Below, in pieces: positions 1-11,302 of a DNA stretch of 58,391 nucleotides (its first letter is position 1; each line of letters opens with the position of its first letter). Source of the stretch: Gnetum montanum. Lineage: Eukaryota > Streptophyta > Gnetopsida > Gnetales > Gnetaceae. The translations under genes were made by a program, and so were the position numbers. The notes beneath the pieces were generated by a model. That model did no database searches. It worked only from the letters and a program-made list of their open reading frames with translations, and was not told where the DNA came from. Where the stretch lies: positions 72,336 through 130,726 of the forward strand of contig MNCI01005225.1 of the NCBI GenBank assembly GCA_015680685.1, read 5' to 3'.

Positions 1-43
1 GATGAGACGCGGTTTACACTAGGCCGCGATATCGTGTACGCGN
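1..43. other. Short contig fragment ending in a single-N join
   Basis: The first 42 bases are GC- and CpG-rich, unlike the AT-rich element that follows, and end at a lone N at 43. They resemble in composition the young element at 46-58 kb. A single N used as a join also brackets a wrongly oriented block at 49024-49149, so linkage of these bases to the rest is doubtful. Confidence 0.5.
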
Positions 44-189
44 GTTACTAAAAGTAGTTAACAAATGGTCAATAGACTTTGTTTGCTTATATAATAAGAT
101 AATAGGGATAGATGCATGCATATGCCAACATCGAAGCTACATAGACTCTACTATCAAACCAAAGAGATAGCCACAAATGAGGTTGGATC

Positions 190-1500
190 AAAAATTACAA
201 AAATGTTATTAAAAAAGAGGTAGATAAGCTCCTTAAGGTTAGATTCATCTAACTTGTGGAAAATAGTAAGTAGGCAAGCTGACTTGTCATTGTACCAAAG
301 AAAGGAGACCAATGAAGAATCTGCATAGATTTTAAACTATTAAACATGAATACTTTTAAAGATCATTTTTCCTTATTATTCATGGATTAGGTGTTAGAAC
401 CCATTGTAAGGCATAGATATGATAGTTTTCTAGATGGATATAATGACTACAACCAAATTCAAATTGCTCCAAAAGACTAGGCCAACATGATGGAGACTTT
501 CACATATAGAAATATGTCTTTTAGTCTATGTAATGCTCATGTAACCTTTCAACGTCTTATCCTCAGCATCTTTCAATAGAAAATTAATAGTGGTGTGGAA
601 GTTCTTATGGATGACTTCTCCACTTATGGTGTTGATTTTGAACAAGCTTTGAACTATCTTGAGTAGGCACTAAAATGATGTGTGGAAACTAACCTAAAGC
701 TCAACTAGTAAAAGAGCCACTTGATGATCTAGCAAGGCATTATCCTAGGACATTGGATCTTGAAAAAGGCATTAAGGTGGATCTTGAAAAAATAAGAATC
801 ATCTAAGGAATCATGAGACAATCTCAAATAGTAAAAAATGTGAGGTCATTCCTTCATCATACTAATTATTATAGGTGCCTCATTGAAACTTTCTCAAGAA
901 ACATTAAACCATTGTTGGAGATTACTAATATGAATATAACATTCAAATGGACCGAGGAATGTAAGAAGGCATTCCAACACTTAAAGCATAAGCTCATAGA
1001 AATATCAATCCCATGAGTACCTAATTGGTCTAGGCCATTCCACATCACGAAGAACACACCCAATTTTGCTTTAGAAGTAGTACTCACATAGATGGATGAT
1101 CATAAACATCCATATTACATCCACTATGCTAGGAGCATTGTGGGTGCACAACTTAACTACACCACAACAAAAAAGGAACTAATGGTAGTGGTGTATGCCC
1201 AAGAGAAATTTTGACACTATGTACTTGGATATCATATTTTTGTGCATACTAATCATAGTGCCATCCACTTTCTCGTAAATAAACTAGTAGTGAGATCCCA
1301 TATCATATAGTGGTTAGTGATTTTACAAGAATTTGATCTAATAAAGATGGATAAGAAGGAAACTGATAATGTAGCTATTGATAATTTGTCTCGGTTAAGA
1401 TGGAACAATAATCTTGATAAAGAAACTTTTTCTAATCAATTCCCTAATGAGATACTTTTTGCCAAAGTAATTAAGGTTCCAACACAAAGAATCATAAACT
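190..1500 (+). pseudogene. Reverse transcriptase-RNase H remnant of the left element
   Basis: Readable RT landmarks are a VPKKGD-type start of finger motifs near 288, a CIDFKLLN-like motif near 320, DGYNDYNQIQIA near 434, and LMDDFSTYG near 605, which stands where the YxDD active site should be. The connection region follows at 813-1016 as a 67-codon open stretch (VRSFLHHTNYYR type). RNase H pieces then run to an open segment at 1317-1502 that ends in a DNLSRL-like motif. In-frame stops are frequent throughout (for example in the ATCTAA and AAGTAG strings at 244-275), so the product cannot be made. Confidence 0.75.
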
Positions 1501-2812
1501 AGTATCATGACTTCCTATTATATCTACTTACATTTGAGACCCTTGTAGGATGGGATCATAAGAGGAAACAATAATTCCTCTATTAGGTTAAACATTACAT
1601 GGAGATAGAGGACAAACTCTATAAAATCTACATAAATAGCCTAGTGAGATGGTGTGTACTAGATGAATATTAACTTCGAGTTCTCCAAAATATCATGAAG
1701 ATCCTTATGGAGTCCATTCTACTAGAATGTAAATGGTCATAAAAATCCTAATGGCAAGATATTTCTAACCCATGGTCTTTAAGAATGCTAGTCATTTTAC
1801 CCATTCGTGTGAATGATGTCAATGAGATGGAGGGATGATAACCAAAATGGAAGGGCCCCAACAATGGATTCAACCACTAGAACCTTTTAATCTTTGAGGA
1901 ATTGACTTCATGGGGTCCATCATCACAATGTCTAATTGAAAGTCTTACATCATAGTTTTTATAGACTACTATATCATATAGGCCAAATTTATAACTATTA
2001 CCAATTGTACTTTCTTAATTACAACTTGATTCTTTTAGCAATAAGTGGTAAACAGGTTTGGTATGCCTACGACACTAATTTCTAATAATGAAATCAATTT
2101 AATAGGTGCTTCCTTTTGAAAGTTAATGCAAATCTTGGGGTGAAGCATAAACTTACAACATCCTATCATCCTATAGGAAGATCATAAGCATCCTAATAAG
2201 GAACATTAGTAGATATAGAAAAGAATTGAACACTAAACTCAATGATGCCCTATGAGCATACTTCTCAACATGGAAACTTCTTATAGGCTACTTTTTCTAT
2301 GAGTTAATGTATGGAAAGCTACCTAAATGTCCATTTCAAATTGAACTTCATACAGTCATAGCTATATGTGACCTTGATCTAGACATCAACCTAACATAAA
2401 AAGAAAGATTGATCATACTCAACGTGCTATATGAAAATAGAAGGGAAGCCCTTATGATAAATGAAGTGCACAAGGCATATAATAAACAATGACATGACAA
2501 AAAAATAAGAAGGATTGAATTTCAACTAAGAGATAAGATTTTGTATTGGAATCCCACTTACATATCTCAAAAAAGTAAGTTTCAAACATTATGGGAAGGA
2601 CCTTACATTATATATTCAACCTTTGCTTCTAGTGTCATGAAGATTTACCATCAAAAAGCCCAATTAAGCACATACTAGTCAACATGCAACAAGTCAAACC
2701 CTTAAAAAAATTTCAAGCAACTAAGACTAACAACAACACCTCAATGCAAGATCAAGCTCATTCCATTTTTAAGATCTTCTTCCTCAAACTCATTCATGGA
2801 GGAGATAACCAT
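1500..2812 (+). pseudogene. Integrase remnant of the left element
   Basis: The integrase core is recognisable from GIDFMGSI near 1900, through a RFGMPTTLISNNE-like motif near 2055, to VKHKLTTSYHP near 2140. A downstream block follows (YRKELNTKLNDAL near 2215, MYGKLPKCPF near 2310). The upstream zinc-binding part (about 1690-1830) is too damaged to confirm its His/Cys residues. Many stops make it non-functional. The integrase of the minus-strand element at 19.6-20.5 kb reads almost the same, so both belong to one Athila-like family. Confidence 0.7.
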
Positions 2813-2825
2813 CTAACTTAACACC

Positions 2826-3600
2826 TTGTGAGGACCAAATTTTTCACTTTTTATTTTATAATTTTTTATCATTTTTCTATTTTTGAGATTTTCCTATATC
2901 TTAAAAAATTTCTAATTCTTAATATGCTTTTTGTATCTTATTATTTGTCTTTTCTTTATAACTTTATATTTTCTGCAATTATTTACTTTATGTTTTTGCA
3001 AATATTTACTATGTTTTTTTGTTGATAATATTGTTAGTCATGATGCAAAAATAAACTCTGTGTGTTGGGTTTTTATCCTCTACTATCAAGACAATTAGAT
3101 AAATAATTGCGTAAAGCAAGGAGACCACATCATCCATCCCTCTAGTTTCTATAAATAAGAGGTCTTTATCATGAAAGCAATATGGTTCTTCTCACATGAA
3201 ACTAAAATTAACTCATGATTATTTTGCTTTAAAGAAAAGGGAAGGACAAATGGGTAAAAGAAATGGAAGGGACATCAAGGAAACTTGCTAATTCTTTGCA
3301 CTTCTTCTATGGATCTTACTACTCTATGTATTTATGTCATTACTCATGTTTTAATTTTGATGGAAGTATGTTCTTGAATAAGTGTTGTCTTACCATGATA
3401 TTGGAAAGACATGTTACCTATGCCTAAAGGTAGTTCTATGTTAAGGAAAGCATAGTCATTAATTAATTAATTCCAAAAATAAAACTAATTCCTAGGTTAG
3501 CACTAGAAAGACATGTTACCCATGCTTGAAGGTACCCCTCTAACTAATAGCTAAGTTCCTTCAAATTTTAATGTTTAAGTAATTGATTAATCAAAATTAC
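2826..3600 (+). other. Post-pol, T-rich untranslated part of the left element
   Basis: No coding content is seen. The T-rich tract at 2830-3020 has an A-rich counterpart after integrase in the minus-strand element (19180-19460). Two imperfect copies of a motif beginning GAAAGACATGTTACC occur at about 3403 and 3506. A TATA-like TATAAATA lies near 3153. Confidence 0.5.
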
Positions 3601-4440
3601 TTTCTTGTTTCTTTTGTTAAGCAATGATGTTTTCATATGGTTATGATGGTCCTATGGTGGTGAGTTTAGGATGAGATAATGTGATGTCACTGGTAATAGT
3701 ATGGACTTAGTTTTGAAACCTGGATGGATAGGTATGATGGTCATTTTAACCACAATTAACATAAGAACTTATTACAAACATGGTAAGGTATCTCATGTCC
3801 TAATCTCTACAATACCTTCTCATCCCGTTATTCTCCTTGCTACTGCATACAATTATATACCTAATGGTTTTTGTATAGTATAGTACGTGATCCCAACCAA
3901 GGTGGTTGTGTGTTGTTTGGAATAAAGGCATGATCCACATTTAACTTCTAATGTGCTCATGGCCATCTATAGAAGTGGTTATGTAAGAACATTATGGTAG
4001 GAGCCTACTTTAGGGAAGACCCACTTACATGACTTTTGTTGATCATTGCTTTGAACCAACCTCACATCTTCAAAGATATCATGGACATCTTCTCTAGATT
4101 TATGCATGACTTGGGAACTACTTCTTATCGATTTCAATTAATTTTTAATGTTTTTCATTCCTACAAATGGGAGACCAAACGTTTTAGATAGCTTGGGACA
4201 CATCTTGAACCTTTTTAGATCTCTTGCCTAAGAGTTGGACATTTATAGAAGATGCCTTGGTCATCTAGGAGACATCTCGATTAAGAACTGGAGAATTGCA
4301 AGAGACATCCTATCAGTAAGGTAGATGTCTTGCTAGAGTGGGAGGACATCTTTGCTAGGAGGAAGACATCTTAGGAGAGATGTTTTACCAAGTTTAGAGA
4401 CATCTTGTTTACAAGTTGTAATTTCCAGGGAGATGCCTTA
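3600..4440. other. No gene; GACATCTT/AAGATGTC-rich stretch
   Basis: Between about 4065 and 4420 the hexamer GACATC or its complement recurs more than ten times at irregular spacing (for example near 4083, 4285, 4308, 4350, 4368 and 4401). The segment may be the U3 of the LTR suspected just downstream. Nothing coding is seen. Confidence 0.35.
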
Positions 4441-5005
4441 TCAAGCCTATAGATGTAAAATTTGATTAGCAAAAAGCTTTGAGGTGGTAGTTGCAATTTA
4501 GAAATCGTCAAAACTATTGAGTCCAAGATTGGAAACAACTAGGAATCTTTGGTCATGGGAAAGATTTCCCTAAGGTTTTGATTTTGTAATTTGATAAATA
4601 TTAATGTTGTTTGTTTGATTTGTAAGAAGAGAGTGCAGAGACTTGAGAGAGATTACATGAGAGTTGTGTGCATGTCTATGATCAATTATGTATGTGTCAT
4701 TGGTCATTATGACTCTTTGTATGTGTTTTCTCTTGGTCTTGTGTGTGAGGAAGAGGTTTAAATTGATTGTATCTTGCATTGAAGTTGACCATGTGTGTGT
4801 GGTTGTAGAGCCTTATGCTTTGTAATATCATTGAGTTTGTGAGTGTTTCAGTTTGTTGTTTTGTGGATTTATCAATCCACTATAATTGTAATCTTTTTTC
4901 AATTTTAATAGAAGATAACTAGTTTCCTTATTTTCTAACAAATTCATTGTCTTGCATAATATTTGGATTCAGTGTATTTTGAAGGGTTAACGCATATCAG
5001 AGTCA
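4440..5005 (+). repeat. Possible copia-type LTR end with initiator-Met-like PBS
   Basis: At 4993-5002 the sequence CATATCAGAG matches most of the copia-type primer binding site TGGTATCAGAG, complementary to initiator tRNA-Met. It directly follows a T/G-rich stretch that resembles R-U5. No TG start, second LTR or coding part was found, so this is at best a truncated relic. Confidence 0.3.
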
Positions 5006-5287
5006 TCCTACTCCAAAAATCGTTAGGATTTTTCTTTAATTAGCCAATGAAATCAATTTCCCACATGTCAAATGGTTTTGAAGGCTAAATTCATTGTTGA
5101 AGTAGCTCTAATTCTTTAGTGAAGGTTTTTTCTTTTCAGCATATATAGTAATTTTGAAAATTTTAAAAAAAAAAGATATTCCCAAAACTATTGGACCTTC
5201 TCTTTAGGGGATGTTGAAACTTGAAATAAGCAAAACATAGAAGTCCAAAACTTTATATGACTCCACATTGCTCATCAGAATTGAACC

Positions 5288-5400
5288 CATAGAACTTCTA
5301 AATCAAATCTCTTACCGACAAAGTACAATACTCTCTTACACTGCATAGAACTTCTAAATCAAATCTCTTACCGACAAAGTACAATACTCTCTTACACTGC
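5288..5400. repeat. Perfect 56-bp tandem duplication
   Basis: Copy one is 5288-5343 and copy two 5344-5399, starting CATAGAACTTCTAAATC. I see no difference between the copies, so the duplication is recent or an assembly artefact. Confidence 0.9.
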
Positions 5401-5780
5401 AAAATTACATTTACTGTAGGTTAACGGGAATCCACCCGTTTCCTGTACTTTCTCTAAGTTACAGAAGCTGAAATTAGTGCCCTGAGATTTCTGAATCCGA
5501 CGCAAATTTTGCGTAGCTTTGGCAATGGGTATGGACGCGCACACTGAAGCGCAAAAGGCATAGTGATCGTAAGTCCGTTGCAATAGACATAAGTGCAACT
5601 CTTTTGTAATACTCAAATTACCGCTAATGTTTTTCAGTCCACCTAAAAAGGTCATAATAACATGAAAATCTGAGGTAATTGATTGACTTTTGCAGGATTT
5701 CTGAGGTAATATAGAAAAATTAAAACTGTAACACTTAAGTAAAAGAAAAACATTAAAGATAAAATATCTTACAAGTAAAA
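5400..5780. other. No supported gene; one 87-codon minus-strand reading frame
   Basis: An ATG at 5655 opens a minus-strand frame that ends at 5392, inside the second 56-bp repeat copy. The base composition is richer in G+C than the flanks. I do not recognise the translation and found no splice or promoter context, so it is not called as a gene. Confidence 0.2.
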
Positions 5781-7060
5781 GAAAGACAATAACGGAAGTA
5801 ACGAGTGCAAGGGGTTCTTTGCTATGTGACCTTTTTTATGTAGTCTTTTTAACTTTGAAAAATATAATTTAATTATTTTATTATATTTTGTTTACAGATT
5901 GTGAATCCTTCATTGCCGTTCCCAAACTTGGAGTCTTTTCATGCATAGAGGGAGAGTGAAAATTGAACCCAACATAAAAAGATGTCAATAATTACTACTA
6001 TACATTCCTCCAAAAAGTTAGCAAAATTGCTATTAGTAAGCCATTGAAAAGTACCTAGGTGTTGCAAAAGTAATTAAGGGTCTTTTAACCTTACACGCAT
6101 AAATGAAAAACTAGATTTGAGTACTTGTTCAATGTCTGTGGCCTATTGTTACAGAGATGATCACCCTTATATTTTCACCTTTCTAGGTTTAACAATTTTA
6201 CATGAAACAATGAAATGATTCCCTTTCTTTCTTGATTGTTCCATGGAGTAACAATGATCACCAAATGCAAAAATGAAGCTTTCAAGATGTAAACAAGATT
6301 GATGAAAACTGTTCATGAAAACCTATCAAATTCTTTGTTGGGCGGGTTGTTAACACAAATAGATAGTGATGAATGATGTGGTACTTGACCTAAAATTTGC
6401 TTAGTAAAACTTTGGACCAATAAAGAAAAGACAATAACAGAAGTAATTGGTGCAAGGGGTTCTTTGCAATGTGAAATTTTCTATGTAGTCTTTCTAGCTT
6501 TTGAAAAATATAATTTAATTATTTTATTATATTTTGTTTACAGATTCGCAGGTCCTGGATTGCTGGTTCCCAAACTTGGAGTCCTTTCATGCATAGAGGG
6601 AGAGTGAAAATCAAACCCAACAGAAAAAGATGTCAATAATTGCTACTACACATTCCTCCAAAAGGTTAGCAAAATTGCTATTAGTAAGCCGTTGAAAAGT
6701 ACCTGGGTGTTGCAGAAGCAATTAAGGGTCTTTTAACCTTAGTGACATAAATGACAAACTAAATCTGAGTACTCGTTCAATGTCTGGCCTGCTGTTACAG
6801 AGATGACCAACCTTATATTTTCACCTTTCTAAGTTTAACTATTTTACATGAAACAACAGAATGATTCCCTTTCTTTCCTGATCATTGTTCTGTGGAGTAA
6901 GAATGATCACCAAATGCAAAAGTGAAGCTTTGAAGATGTACCTGTTCATTAAAACCTATCAAATTCTTTGTCAGGCGGGTTGGTAACACAAATAGATAGT
7001 GATGAATGATGTGATACTTGACCTGTTTTCTTAGTAAAACGTCGGACCAATAAAGAAAAA
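5780..7060. repeat. Tandem duplication of about 640 bp (two diverged copies)
   Basis: Copy A (about 5780-6429) and copy B (about 6430-7060) align over their whole length with an initial offset of 645 bases. They differ by substitutions and a few short indels, and I estimate well above 80% identity by eye. Both keep a strongly 3'-splice-site-like TTTTGTTTACAG after a T/A-rich tract (about 5888-5900 and 6533-6545). No long reading frame crosses either copy. Confidence 0.9.
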
Positions 7061-8073
7061 GCAGGACAAATCCACGAGGGAATCCATGGGATTAGTTGAT
7101 TGTTATAAAAGTAGGGCGTGCAGGACACGCGTAATAATGCTATAGGATGATCGGTCACCCATTGATCTGAAACCTTTGTTTACATTCTTTTTGGGGGGTA
7201 TTGGCATCTTCCACGATTCAAACCCGGAATGACATTGTATCATCCTCTGCAATTCCATTCCAGCAAATGCGCAACGCAAAAACGAAAAAAATGGGCATGT
7301 GCAAAAGAGCAAACCAACAAATCAACGATCTTGCGGAGATTTTTTGCGTCTGTTTTTGCAGAAAGGAATGGCCATTGGCAATACCGTCGATTTAACAAAA
7401 GCAAGAATCAGTCACTGGAATCGTGTTTGTAAGAAGATCGGACAACAGCGGGTCTAGCAGCAGCAGCTAAAGTTTCGATTCGCCATCACCGACAGCATCA
7501 TGGCCATTCATAAATTAGCAACTCTCTGCAACACAACGTGGCTTACATCATCTTTTGAACTTGGTATGGCCCAATGAAAACGTTGAATGTTCATGTCCTT
7601 ACGTTGACACTTGACGACACTGCTGCTGCTGGAAACCATGAAATACGCTGAACCTTACTTTCTATTGGGCAATGGCTGTAGATTTCCGAAGGTTATCTGC
7701 ATCATTGCTTAATTTAAAGTCTGTAATTGTGCTCCGTCCGGGAATGAGACAGGAATGACAACTTGACGTAGACTTGTTAACATGAATTTGATGCGGTGTA
7801 GTCGGGCCCATGAGATCGGTGATGTGAGACATGACATCAATGAAGCGTGAAATTTTTCACCCATTCAAGCGGTACCAAGACAGAATCACATGACTGCTTC
7901 CTGCATAAACTACTGTTCATGCAAAAACTTCCACCGTGAAAGACAAGTTTAGGGAACATATCATGATGACATGTCAGGCATTAAAAGCATGAAAAAGACT
8001 GGTTTTACACAAATCCCAAAAACATTATTTAAGACCACTTATATTTTAAGTAATCTAAATGCAACATGTCGAA
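7061..8073. other. No gene called; composition close to single-copy DNA
   Basis: This stretch is more balanced in base content than the surrounding repeats. Reading frames of 60-70 codons at 7103-7432 overlap each other on both strands and look accidental. The minus strand at 7203-7225 has a pol III B-box-like GGGTTTGAATCG, but no convincing A box or tRNA fold was found. Confidence 0.4.
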
Positions 8074-8285
8074 TCACCTTAATAACCCCCCAAGTTGATT
8101 TCGAAAGAAAATAATCCCTCTGTTATTTCTAGCATTTCTTTGCCACAGCTCACGGTACAATTTGTGGTTGCCCAAATCTGCCGAACCTCCATTGTACACT
8201 ATCTGTAAAGCGAACAATTCAAGATGAAAGCATATACGCGTGAGAATTTTGGCAAAGAAGCGATATGTTAGCTTCGAGTTGCATT
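8074..8285 (-). other. Possible terminal exon or relic exon
   Basis: On the minus strand an open frame of about 70 codons runs from just after a TAA (near 8286) to TGA at 8074-8076, with no in-frame ATG at its start. Within it CTTTACAG ends at 8203 and could be a 3' splice site, leaving a 42-residue last exon (8202-8074) that begins IVYNGGSADL. Amino-acid use looks protein-like (many N, G, R and aromatic residues), but I do not recognise the family. It lies about 860 bp past the stop of the SAUR-like gene on the same strand. Confidence 0.25.
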
Positions 8286-9060
8286 AATCGTTTTCTGTAC
8301 ATATGATTTCGATTTATTCTTACAGCATTTTTTGGTTATTTCTATGCGCGTACAGTACCAAACGCTGGAAAAGCTGGCAAGAATAGTTGTCGTGAAGTTC
8401 AACCAAAATATTATCCTCGACCAGGTTTACGGTCCTACTGATTCTATGGTTTGACCATTTATTCTTGGCAAATTTCAAGAATTTCCGTAACTTCGTTCTC
8501 AGGTAACAGAATACCGATAAAGCTTTGCATTTTTTTGATCTCTGCTGGATTTTAGAACAAATCGAAGTTCGGAATGATTGGACAGCTGAAACTCGGATTT
8601 ACAGCCAAATCAAGCGCAGCTGCACCAAAATAATTGCGCAGACATATATAACTATTATTTACAAATTCCGAACTGTATCCGGCTAAGAGCGAGCCTAACA
8701 AAAAACTCATCATGGATTGTCCACAGATAATCTAATCACCAAAGCAAAGAGCGAGTCTTCATTGAAATACTGATCATGATAGCAGCTTAATTACAATTTA
8801 CTTACAAAAGAAATTCTCAATCCTCGTCGACGAAACTTACAAAATCGTCAAAACATGTCAATACGCAGTAATCCAACCAGGGTTTTATGACTACTATACT
8901 ATAGCAGTTACATTCGCTGCAAGGGCACGGATCGAATGCATGTTAAGTCTACATGAACAAGAACAGTGCTGCTGCAAGAAAGTCCATGAAATCGAAAAAT
9001 GCTCCAACCGACAAGCGATAGGTGATGATGATAAGGCTGACATTATTGCCACAGTCACCA

Positions 9061-9546
9061 CTACTGGTAGCAGTAGAATTGTGCGAGAGAGCCGCTGACA
9101 TCGCCTGTCTCCATCATCCAGACCAAGTGCTCGAAAAAAACAGCTTCACAGGCCACGGAAAACACAGAGGTAGAAGAATTTTCAGGGCACGAATTCACAG
9201 TCAATGATCTGATCAGTGGATGCTCCAAGTAATGGCCATTAATGAAATATCTTCTACCGGACATACCGACGTAGACAGTCCTGAATCCAGGCGGAGCCTC
9301 GTCCATGATATTGTCTGCATGAACCAAACCAGACGGCCTGTCACAGGAGCTCAGAATATCGTTGCAGCTGCCATTGCACTCATCGGCTGCTTGATATTCT
9401 TCTTGTTCTGGGTCATGGTCATGGCTGAGATTGCTGTATGATCTTGAGGTGTGCTTGCTCCGGCTCCGGCTCCGGCTGATGTAGAGGCTATTCCATCGCT
9501 TGAAGATGCCCTTTAGATTCTTGTTGAGCTTGCCCATGCTCTTCAT
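9061..9546 (-). CDS. SAUR-like auxin-responsive protein
   Basis: This is an intronless 161-residue protein. Residues about 84-147 match the SAUR (auxin-inducible) domain: PPGFRTVYVG, then RRYFINGHYLEHPL, then the C-terminal VACEAVFFEHLVWMME block. SAUR proteins are small plant proteins, many induced by auxin. Several of them inhibit PP2C-D phosphatases at the plasma membrane and thereby promote cell expansion; that role is known for the family and is only inferred here. The usual acidic EEFGF stretch between the two halves is replaced by a Ser/Asn/Pro-rich segment. The N-terminus is basic with an SR-rich run (residues 25-40), followed by an acidic stretch. The ATG at 9546 is the first in frame: the frame extends upstream only to a TAA at 9589-9591. 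This is the only ordinary host gene I am confident of here. Confidence 0.8.
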   Translation of the reverse strand: MKSMGKLNKNLKGIFKRWNSLYISRSRSRSKHTSRSYSNLSHDHDPEQEEYQAADECNGSCNDILSSCDRPSGLVHADNIMDEAPPGFRTVYVGMSGRRYFINGHYLEHPLIRSLTVNSCPENSSTSVFSVACEAVFFEHLVWMMETGDVSGSLAQFYCYQ

Positions 9547-9587
9547 CTTCACCAATTTCCTGTGTTGATTTCTTTTTGGAAGGTTCT

Positions 9588-9593
9588 CTTATA
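9588..9593 (-). promoter_or_regulatory. TATA-like box upstream of the SAUR-like gene
   Basis: The minus strand reads CTATAAGAG about 45 nt before the ATG. If it is used, the 5' leader would be only about 15 nt, so the real start site may lie elsewhere. Confidence 0.3.
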
Positions 9594-9894
9594 GAGCCCA
9601 GAAATGGCCCTTCCTTGTGGCCTAGAAGTAGGTAGCCAACCGCCTGTTTTGTCCTTAACACTGGACGGCAATTATCTTAATCATATTCCACGATGCCGCC
9701 GTTGCGCTTGCTTCGCATCCTTATTCGGTGTCAAGTTCAGTTCGTTGTTTGGAAATACAATCCTTAAAAAAATTCAGGTCAGAATTATGCCAAACTCTAG
9801 AAAACTCGGAGGGCAGCTACACACCATTTTAATCTTAATCAGCGAAGTCAACCATTAATTTTGGTTAGAGGCCAGTCACCAGTTCGTTGGACTT

Positions 9895-9900
9895 TGTCGG
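9895..9900 (+). promoter_or_regulatory. TGTCGG, possible auxin response element
   Basis: TGTCGG is a high-affinity ARF-binding variant of the auxin response element. It sits about 350 bp upstream of the SAUR-like ATG. A six-base match is weak evidence alone and is reported only because of the gene it precedes. Confidence 0.25.
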
Positions 9901-10490
9901 GTAAAATAAATTTTTAGAGTTATAAATAAAGCTCGGCTAAAAGATGATCTTTTTAAGGGTGAATAACACGACTTTGCTAAAGAAAATAAACAATTATGAT
10001 CATAAAATTGGGCCAGGAATACAAATTTTAAAGAGAATTATTATAGGTATGTAATGGCTAGGCCAATTACCAGCATAAAATTAAAATTTAAGGCTCAATA
10101 ACTCTCATGATAAGAATTTATTTAATAATGGTCTTAATTATTTTTTAAAAAAATTTCACCATGAAGATCAATTCTTAGTCAATCAATTCTAGGATTTCAT
10201 TAATTTGCAAAAGACAAAGATTCTGCCAAGCAACTAATAGATATATTTCATAAATATATAGGTAAACTAGTGATAAAATGATCATTTAGATTTTTTAATA
10301 AGCTTGAGAAGTCCTAGCTCTCCTAATTAATATTGGTCCTTTTAAAGTATATTGAGTTACATAGAAATAGATATGTGCACAAATATGCTTTCCATATGTA
10401 AGTATCTTTATATCAAGAATTGGAACATTCAATACATATGGAAAGTTCTTATGCGTGATGATACTCAAATCAAAGACTTACTTTGGTCCA
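9901..10490. other. AT-rich spacer, nothing recognised
   Basis: No reading frame, repeat unit or element end is visible. Confidence 0.4.
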
Positions 10491-11302
10491 AATACTATAG
10501 ATTCTAGAATTCCTTTTACCAAATATTTTTTAATCTACAAGTCACAAATTCTATTTTAGTAGGCTACATTGAGTTATATACAAAAAATTCTTTAAAAAAT
10601 AATTCTAAAATTGCTCTAATGGATCTAGAGGGTCTTAGAGGATATAAAAAAAATTTAATTTTAGAATCGAACCTATGTAATAATTCTTGCTATTTTAATC
10701 TACTTAATTCTATTTATATTAATGAGTTTAGTTTCCAAAATGATCATTGATTATAATAGGTGGTTCAAGTGATTATTTCATTTATGTTGGCAAAAGATTG
10801 CTAGTTTGATTTCTAGTTAAGACATAATTATATTCTTTTATATGTTTTTCTAATGTATTTGGAATTATAACTTTCAATATATATTCTTCAAGTCCATCAA
10901 TGATATTCTGGTAACATATAAGGATATAAGTGTTATACTTCATGCTTAAGGTATTTCATATTCTACCTAAGTTTTACCAAAGCATCTTATGGGATATATA
11001 TCTTAAGATACATTTAGTTAACTAGTTTCAAGTTCCAACATGTACCCTTCCCATCTCCCCCAATTGAGTGTTAACATGATAGTTTTATTACTTGTATGTT
11101 ACTAATGCAAAACTTAATAAAAACTAGTTTTTATGAGTGTTAAACATATATATTTATGGAGAGATTGGCTAAATGAGTTCTTTTTTGCCATTAGCATCTA
11201 TGAAGAGCTAGATCTTTTTTTATTTGGAATTTGTACAAATAAACTTAAATTGTTTTGTCTAATGTCTTTTATGGTCTTCCTTTTAGTAGCTTTCCTAAAA
11301 TA
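10491..11302 (+). repeat. 800-bp repeat, copy 1
   Basis: Aligns over its length with 12684-13447, from AGATTCTAGAATTCC to GTAGCTTTCCTAAAATA. Differences are scattered substitutions and small indels (copy 1 has an extra segment near 11075-11110). It is non-coding and of unknown origin. Confidence 0.85.

Larger units (their letters stand above)
44..3600 (+). mobile_element. Decayed Athila-like Ty3/gypsy element, 3' part (left end outside window)
   Basis: Translated piecewise on the plus strand, this stretch gives RT, RNase H and integrase in that order, the Ty3/gypsy pol order, broken by many stops and frameshifts. The integrase region is very close to that of the element at 13449-26529, and so is the T-rich stretch after pol (2826-3020). 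A 24-base match (3513-3536 against the reverse complement of 18757-18780) shows that the same post-pol region continues to at least about 3560. The 5' part lies beyond the window. The 3' LTR was not located. Confidence 0.75.

Noticed and set aside
2826-3170. 3' LTR of the left element starting TGTGAGGACC
   Set aside because: The minus-strand element has a related tract after integrase followed by several kilobases before its LTR, so this is post-pol internal sequence.
7203-7260. tRNA gene on the minus strand
   Set aside because: A B-box-like word is present but no A box at the right spacing and no cloverleaf could be drawn.
7103-7432. Overlapping frames of 64-69 codons on both strands
   Set aside because: Mutually overlapping, no family motif, no splice or promoter context.
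9022-9441. Plus-strand frames over the SAUR-like gene
   Set aside because: They are the opposite-strand shadow of the SAUR frame, with no recognisable content.
9547-9555. Start of the SAUR-like gene three codons further upstream
   Set aside because: The codon at 9555 is TTG, not ATG; the first in-frame ATG is at 9546.
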